From Cynocephalus volans (taxonomy: Eukaryota > Chordata > Mammalia > Dermoptera > Cynocephalidae): a stretch of DNA of 64,000 bases. Location: positions 15,334,130-15,398,129 of the forward strand of contig NC_084475.1 of assembly GCF_027409185.1 (NCBI RefSeq), read 5' to 3'. This document shows positions 58,054-64,000 of the stretch, piece after piece (position 1 is the first letter of the stretch; each line of letters starts with the position of its first letter). The notes beneath the pieces are model-generated. The model had not been told where the DNA came from. It did not search any database and saw nothing but the letters and a program-made list of their open reading frames with translations. Position numbers and translations under genes: made by a program.

Positions 58054-58309
58054 GCTGCCCCAATAATCATTTTGTTATGTCACATATCCTGTGGACAGGA
58101 GTTAGGACAGAGTCCAGCAGAGATGGCTGGTCCCTCATCCATGATGTTTGGGGCCTCATTTGGGAAGACATGGATGGCAGGGGGAGGCTCAAATGGCTGA
58201 TGCTGTTACCATCTGGAGGCCTCTGCACCCATGTGTCTGGAGCAGGGGCTGGGGCTACCCAAGACTGAGCTCAGCTGGGCCTGTTGCCCAGAGACCCTCT
58301 TCATGCAGC

Positions 58310-59530
58310 CGCGGGGTTCTAGGAAAGGGTATCCCCAGAGCAAGCACCCAGAGAGCAAGCCTTTCAAGAGACTGAGGAAGGAGCTGCAGGGTTCCTGCTG
58401 ACTTAGCTCTGGAAGCCACATCGAGTCACGTTCTCCTTATTCTATCTGTGCGTTCCCAGTGGGAGTGAATATTGGTTGTTGGAGGGTAAAAAATATTTTA
58501 CTCTTTTTAGATACAAAACACATACATATATATATGAGAAAGAGAGAGAGAAATATATGTAGAGCATATCTTTGGTATTAAAATTTCATGAGAAGAGGTT
58601 TTCAGGGAGGTGGGGGGACACCTAAACAGGTGCCTCAGGAGGATGACAATGGAAAAAAGGGCAAGAAACTACTCTCGTCTACTGGGAGACGAGAAGCAGT
58701 CACTGCCAGACTCGGGAGGGGACATAAACCCCAGATCTTAGTGGAAGGAGTGTCAAGGAATTTGCGGCATGTTTTTAAACTGCCACATGGAAGAATCTTA
58801 ATCTAGTACTTTCGTGTCACATACAAGAATAACAAGGCCTGAAGGGGTGAAGCTACCTGGCCCCCAGTCACAAGGCCAGGTAGCAGAGCTGGATCTGCCC
58901 CTGAATGCCAGGCTGGGGCTGGCCCACACATCACCTCTGCAGGCCCATCTGTGCATGTTCAAAGGTCAGTTCTCAAGCCTGCTGGGGGCACCATATGGTC
59001 CCAGACATAAATATAGACTCTGAAATTTCCATCCTTTACTCAGACGTCACAGACTAGCAATCATGACTTGCATGGATGTGTTTTGTTTGAGTCAGAATAT
59101 TTTTTCAATGGAGATTTGTTGCCTATGTGTAGACGTGAAGAAGTTTCACTTCTGATTTCTCTTTTAAAAGTAGGAATGCCTGGAAACAATGGGCCCGCGT
59201 GCTACGTTGTGCCAGCCGGCTGTTTGTTGGCCCTCAGAGGGGGCACATGGGCTCTAGCTGGCCACAGTCCCCACCGTGTGATGTCCACCTGCATTACCCT
59301 TTTATGTCACCTGTCGGGCACCCGTGCATGTTTGATTTTGCCACTCCTGCTTCACAGTCTTGGAGCTGAGGCTTATATGCAGACACCAGAAAGTCTCCTT
59401 TCCCTCTATTGACTTTCCCTCTACAATGTCCCTACTGTTTCCCCTAACACCTCACCTGCCCTTGGAGAATGGGCCCCTTTGCTTCCTGCCCTTTTCCCTG
59501 CAGGTCCAGGCTCCTCAGGTCCCAGCCCCA
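58310..59530. other. No gene seen; MIR-like fragment
   Basis: A reversed MIR-like piece is at about 58840-58910. The rest is unassigned sequence downstream of the broken CD300 exon 1. Confidence 0.35.
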
Positions 59531-59535
59531 CTCAC

Positions 59536-59575
59536 CTGGGAGGCTGAGCGGGAGCAGAGCCAGGAACAGCCATGT
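59536..59575 (-). pseudogene. CD300 exon 1 remnant with lost start codon
   Basis: Exactly 40 bases long like other CD300 first exons, with donor GTGAGTGG. It decodes as x-WLFLALLPLSLPG, but the expected ATG is ACA. The only ATG overlaps it out of frame. No matching V or membrane exon was found on this strand down to the plus-strand CD300 gene. It is probably the dead end of another unit, although an upstream in-frame ATG exists near 59711. Confidence 0.6.
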
Positions 59576-59579
59576 GGTC

Positions 59580-61480
59580 CTGCCTCCCCGGCTCCTGTCC
59601 TCTGTGACCCATGAGAAGCAGCACACTAGAGCCCTGGTGAGCCCTAAATGCTTTTCACCAAACCCAGAGGATTCCAGTTTTCTTGATGAGATACACTTTA
59701 AATTTCTTCTCATCTACTTCCTTTCATTTTTCTTAATATCAAGAATGAGGTGAAAAGGGTATAGGGGTTTAGGTGAGTCCTTGGGTCAACCAGATGGGGA
59801 CGAGGGGAGAGAGCAGAGACAGCAAAGCCTACCAGGTGCTGGGTGCACCTGGGGCTGCCCCTCTCTCAGCTCAGCTCTGAGACTGTTGAGGAGTGAGGCT
59901 TCCCTGTTTCCAAAAATTCACAGCAGACTCAGTACTGAGTCCAGAAATGACAGGGCGAAACCTCCTGCCAAGGCCACACCTGCCCCAGGTAAAAATGTAA
60001 GCCTCACACTTTGCCTTCACAGGTAAGGTGCTCTGAAACTCTCTAGGGGTCACACGAAGGGGTCTACCACCTTCCCTACTTGTGGCACTTGGCCCTGGAA
60101 GGAGATGGACTCACAGCTGGTTGTCTCAGCTCCCTTCATCCTCTCTGGGAGGCTCCCCTGCCACTGGGACAACACCTGTCCTGCTGGGCAGGAAGCCTTG
60201 CCCCTGATCCTCAGACACTCCCTGTGGCCCCAATTGGCACAAGACTGAAGGTTTTGCAACTCCCAAACTTCAGCTTTAGAAACTTAAACGTCTGCATTCT
60301 GCTGTATCATCCTTCTGGGAAGCACGAATGCTGCTGACCAAACGGGAGAGAGGTCTGGGTCCAAGGAGTACAGGAAAACATCCTTCAGGACTCTGCTTTC
60401 TTGATGCATCTGCATGAATCTAGTACTAGAAATCATTACAGAACACACTTGCAGATTTGGCTATATGAGGATTTCAACCTGTAAGATGACAAGCATCTTA
60501 GAAGTAGAGTATCTTCGTGTAGGAATAAGGGAAGAAACATTCTCACAGATTTCAGCATTGCTGGAGAGCAATTTGCAAATATGTATCAAGCCTATCTTTT
60601 TAAGTGTTTACTCCTTCTCATGGCAATTCCACTTCTAAGGCATTTATTCTAAGGAAATAATTAGAAAGGAGGCAAGGATGGCGTATCAAGATATTCATCC
60701 ATGGGATTGCTTACAGAGCTGAAATTGGGGGACAAACTAAAAAGTCCACCAATAGGGAATTAGCCATATGAAGTGTATTGCAAATAAATAATAACAGAAT
60801 AGGCAGCCAAACAATGGTGCAGATCTGTAGACATTAATATGGGAATATGTCTTATGGTAGTGTTAAATAAAAAAAGCTGATATATAGATAGTAATAACCC
60901 ATTTTTGGTAGGAAAGGTAACTGCATGAAGGGGCAAATAAAACTACACATACCTATATGTGTGTATATTTGTATATCACACATTCAATACATATAGAAAG
61001 CAGGATGGAAATAGGCTGTCTTTGGTTGGTGAAATTATGGGTAATTTGTATATTTTTAAATATTTCTGAATTTTTTTGTGGTAAGCATATATTACCTTGA
61101 TAATTTGGGGGAAAGAAGAAACACATAAAATCTTGGCTCAGGCCATCCCTTCCATCTGCTTCTTACCCTTCCCCTCTGCTTTCACCTCTCTGCCTGGTCT
61201 ACCTTACATTACTGAACTATGGCACTGATGTCCTCTCCTTGTCATTGCTGTGGTTGCATTAAGCTCAGGACTTAGTCCTTTCACAGATTGAATGCCATCA
61301 GATTTCAGATTGTAAACAAAAGACTAATTCAAAGAAAAAATTTAAACTGAACATGTGCTCCACATCTAAACTCACCATTTCTCCTCACATGACCAAACCT
61401 CAAAGCCATGCTGCTTCCAAAGCCCTTACTCTGGTGAATGCACACCTTCACCCAGCTAGCTCCCCATGGTCTCCAAAACA
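59580..61480. other. No gene seen
   Basis: The first 200 bases are the upstream flank of the broken CD300 exon 1. Beyond about 60400 the sequence is AT-rich and L1-like (GCTGATATATAGATAGTAAT), but no subfamily was assigned. Confidence 0.35.
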
Positions 61481-61485
61481 CCATT

Positions 61486-64000
61486 TAAACATACAGATTA
61501 AAAAGGAAGAAATAAAACTGTCCTTATTTGCAGAAGACATGATTGTCTACATAGAAAATCTCACGAATATTTTTTTCTAAAAAAACCCTCCTAGAATTAA
61601 TAAATGAGTTCAACAAGGTCACAGAATGCAAAATCAACATAGAAAAAAAATTATATTTCCATATATTAGCAACAAGCCTGTAGAAGCCAAAATGAAAAAC
61701 ACAATACTATTTACAATAGCTCCCCAAAATAAAATACCTGGGTATAAATCTAACAAGCATGTACAGTATCTGTATGCTAAAGATGACAAAAAACTGATGA
61801 CAGAAATCAAAGAATATCTAGATAAATTGAGAGATGTACCTTGTTTGAGGACTGGAAGACTCAACGTAGTAAAGATGTGAATTCTCTCCAAATTGATCCA
61901 TGAGTTTAACACAATTTCTATCAAAATCTCAGCAAGATTTTTTTGTGGATAAAGACAAGCTTACTCTAAAATTTGTATGGAAAGGCAAAGGAACTTGAAT
62001 AGCTAAAACAATTTTGAAAAAACATAAAGTGGAAGGAATTACTCTATCTGATGCTTAGACTTACTGTATAGGTATAATAATCCAGACAGTGTGATATTAG
62101 AGGAAGGATAGACGCATGGATCAATGGAAGAAAATAGAAAATCTAGAATACCTGATCCTTAACTGGAGGTGCTCCAATGGCTCTGTCCTTGGTTCTGAAC
62201 TTTTCCTTGGAAGACTTCTCTCCCCGGGCTCAGTTAACTTCTTCACACGTCTTCCAACACAAGTATGCCCAACTGATTTTGGACAAGGGAGCAAAAACAA
62301 TTCAATGAAGGAAAATCAGTCTTTTATAAACAAACAAATTTGGCTGAAACAATTGGACATCCACAGGTTTAAAAATATAAATCCCTAACTAAACTGTAAC
62401 CCATACACAGCAATTAATCCAAAATGGATCATGATTTGTGAATCTAAATGTAAAACATAAAAACTATCAAAGTTTTAGAAGAAAACACAGGAATAAGTAC
62501 TACACTCCGATGGCTCGATAAAGATTTCTTAAACATGACACCAAAATTCCAGTCCTTAAAAGAAAAGATGAGTAAATCATACTTCACCAAAATTGAAAAG
62601 ATCCTGTGAGGAGGGTAAAAAGAAAATCCACAGTCTAAGATAAAATATTGACCAAGGACTTGTATACAGAATATGCAAAGAACTCTCAAAACGAGTGAAA
62701 AATTAATTTGATTAAAAATAGGTAAATGGTATGAACATACCTTTCAGCAAAAAGGATATACAGATGGAAAATAAGCATACTAAAAGATGTTCATCATCAT
62801 TAGCCATCAGAGAAATGCATATTAAAGCCACATTGAGCTGTCACTTCATACCTATTAGAACACGTGAAATAAAAAATAGAAATAACATCAAATTCTAGCA
62901 GAGATACAAAGAAAATTGATCTCTCATACATTGCTGGTCTAAATGTAAGATGGCTCAGTCACCAGCTCCAAAAAAAATAAATAAAATAAAAATAAATGTA
63001 AGACGGTATAGCTACTCTGGAAATAGTTTAACAGTTTCTTATCACTCAGCATCAGGGAAATGCAAATTAAAAATCAAGATATAATCTCACTGCAGTTAGA
63101 CCTGCTATTATCAAAAAGATAGAGAATAACAAATGCTGGTGAGGATGTGGAGAAAGGGGAACACGCCACTGCTGGTGGGACTGTAAATTGGTGCAGCCGT
63201 TATGGAAAATGGTATGGAAGTTCCTCAGACAATTGCAGATAGAACTGCCATACAATCCAGCAATCCCACTGCTGGGTATATACCCAAAGGAATGGAAATC
63301 ATCATGTCAAAGGGATACCTGCACTCCTATGTTTATTGCAGCTCTATTTGCAATAGTCAATAGTTGGAACCAACCTAAATGTCCACCATCAGATGATTGG
63401 ATCAGGAAAATGTGGAAAAATTTACACAAAGAAGTACTACTCTGTCATAAAAAGAGGATGAAATCCTGCCAATCGCAGCAACAAGGATGAACTTAGAGAA
63501 AATTATGTTAAGTGAAATAAGCCAGACACAGAAAGAGAAATACTGTATGTTCTTACTTATAAGTGGGAGGTTAAAAAAATAAACAAATAAAAAAGAAATA
63601 AAGATACAGCAATCATGATAATATATTGAATACATTGAACTTTCAAAAGAAGAGAACGGAACTGAGGTTACCAGAGGTAGAAATGGGAGAGGGAAAGGAG
63701 GGTAAGGGAGGAATTGGTAAAGAGCCACAAAAATCAATTACAGTGTATAATGTTGAATATACTAATTATCCTGATTTGAACATCACATATTTCACACAGA
63801 TATTGATATTCAATGCTGTATGCCACAGATATGTACAATAAACTATGTTCCAATGTAAATAAATAAATTTTAAAAATTAAAATTAAAGAAAACCAGTTTC
63901 TAGCAAAATTAAACATGCACTCACTGTATGACTCAGCAACTGCACTGGGACACATACCAGAGAAATAAACATGTTTGTTTACACACAAACACCTATACAT
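61486..64000 (+). mobile_element. LINE-1 with a second LINE-1 nested in it
   Basis: The older L1 (61486-63042, resuming near 63903) includes ORF2 reverse-transcriptase codons around 61520. There the catalytic FADD-type motif reads FAED. Stops break the frames. At 62160-62270 there is sequence that does not fit L1. A younger 5'-truncated L1 copy occupies about 63042-63890, flanked by TTAACAGTTTCTTA and AAACCAGTTTCTA. The old L1 text continues to the window end. Confidence 0.75.
62953..62994 (+). mobile_element. Internally deleted SINE in LINE-1
   Basis: CTCAGTCACCAGCTCC plus an A-rich tail, flanked by AAATGTAAGATGG and AAATGTAAGACGG. It matches the ends of the monomeric SINE at 5531 with the middle missing. 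Confidence 0.55.

Larger units (their letters stand above)
55785..58300. repeat. Old interspersed repeat split by the zinc-finger retrocopy
   Basis: The left piece (about 55785-55835, ending GGCATAAAACAACAATC) and right piece (about 58054-58300, beginning AATAATCATTTTG) read as one known mammalian repeat type containing the '...TTAAAACAACAATCATTT...' core. The retrocopy lies exactly between them. The family name is left open. Confidence 0.5.

Overview
This is mammalian nuclear DNA. It has split genes with GT/AG introns and is packed with LINE-1, LINE-2, MIR, MaLR LTRs and endogenous-retrovirus remains. Alu, B1/B2, carnivore and ruminant SINEs were not seen. The lineage-specific SINE is a tRNA-Ile-like element, as a monomer at 5531 and as head-to-tail dimers at 24146 and 57031. 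Such SINEs are known in flying lemurs (Dermoptera) and in some yinpterochiropteran bats. My best guess is a flying lemur (Galeopterus-like), with a horseshoe or fruit bat as the alternative. The sequence alone does not settle this.

The host-gene content is a piece of the CD300 (CMRF35-like molecule, CLM) cluster of leukocyte immunoglobulin-like receptors. Five CD300 units can be seen, and their orientation alternates: a CD300C-like remnant at 7267-9019 (-), a remnant at 20744-21846 (+), an intact four-exon gene at 30213-41429 (-), an intact four-exon gene at 49229-54397 (+), and a lone first exon that has lost its ATG at 59536-59575 (-). The two intact genes have canonical splice sites and consistent phases: signal exon / V-type Ig exon / Thr-Ser-rich stalk / transmembrane exon. 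They encode 195 and 192 residues. The minus-strand protein has Glu in its membrane segment and the plus-strand protein has Lys, so different signalling adaptors are expected. Both have cytoplasmic tails cut to almost nothing by different stop codons. Their 5' flanks are an inverted duplication (about 41430-42255 against 48425-49228), so they diverge head-to-head. The two remnants keep signal and membrane exons but no V or stalk exon.

Region by region. 1-6.98 kb: LTRs, an ERV-L-like pol remnant and a LINE-1 with three nested insertions. 7-9 kb: CD300C-like remnant. 11-20 kb: LTRs, including a MaLR with LTR-internal-LTR structure and an LTR nested in an LTR inside an old LINE-1. 20-22 kb: second CD300 remnant. 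22-29 kb: L2, L1 and LTR-like repeats. 30-41.4 kb: minus-strand CD300 gene, its 7.3-kb first intron filled with L1, ERV env remains and an MLT1 LTR. 42-48.5 kb: spacer between the divergent genes, with a 682-bp retroposon. 49-54.4 kb: plus-strand CD300 gene with an RBIS retropseudogene in intron 1. 55.8-58.05 kb: zinc-finger retrocopy. 59.5 kb: broken CD300 exon 1. 61.5-64 kb: L1 nested in L1.

No RNA gene, CpG-island promoter or prokaryotic feature was found. Most open reading frames in the window are chance frames in repeats or introns.
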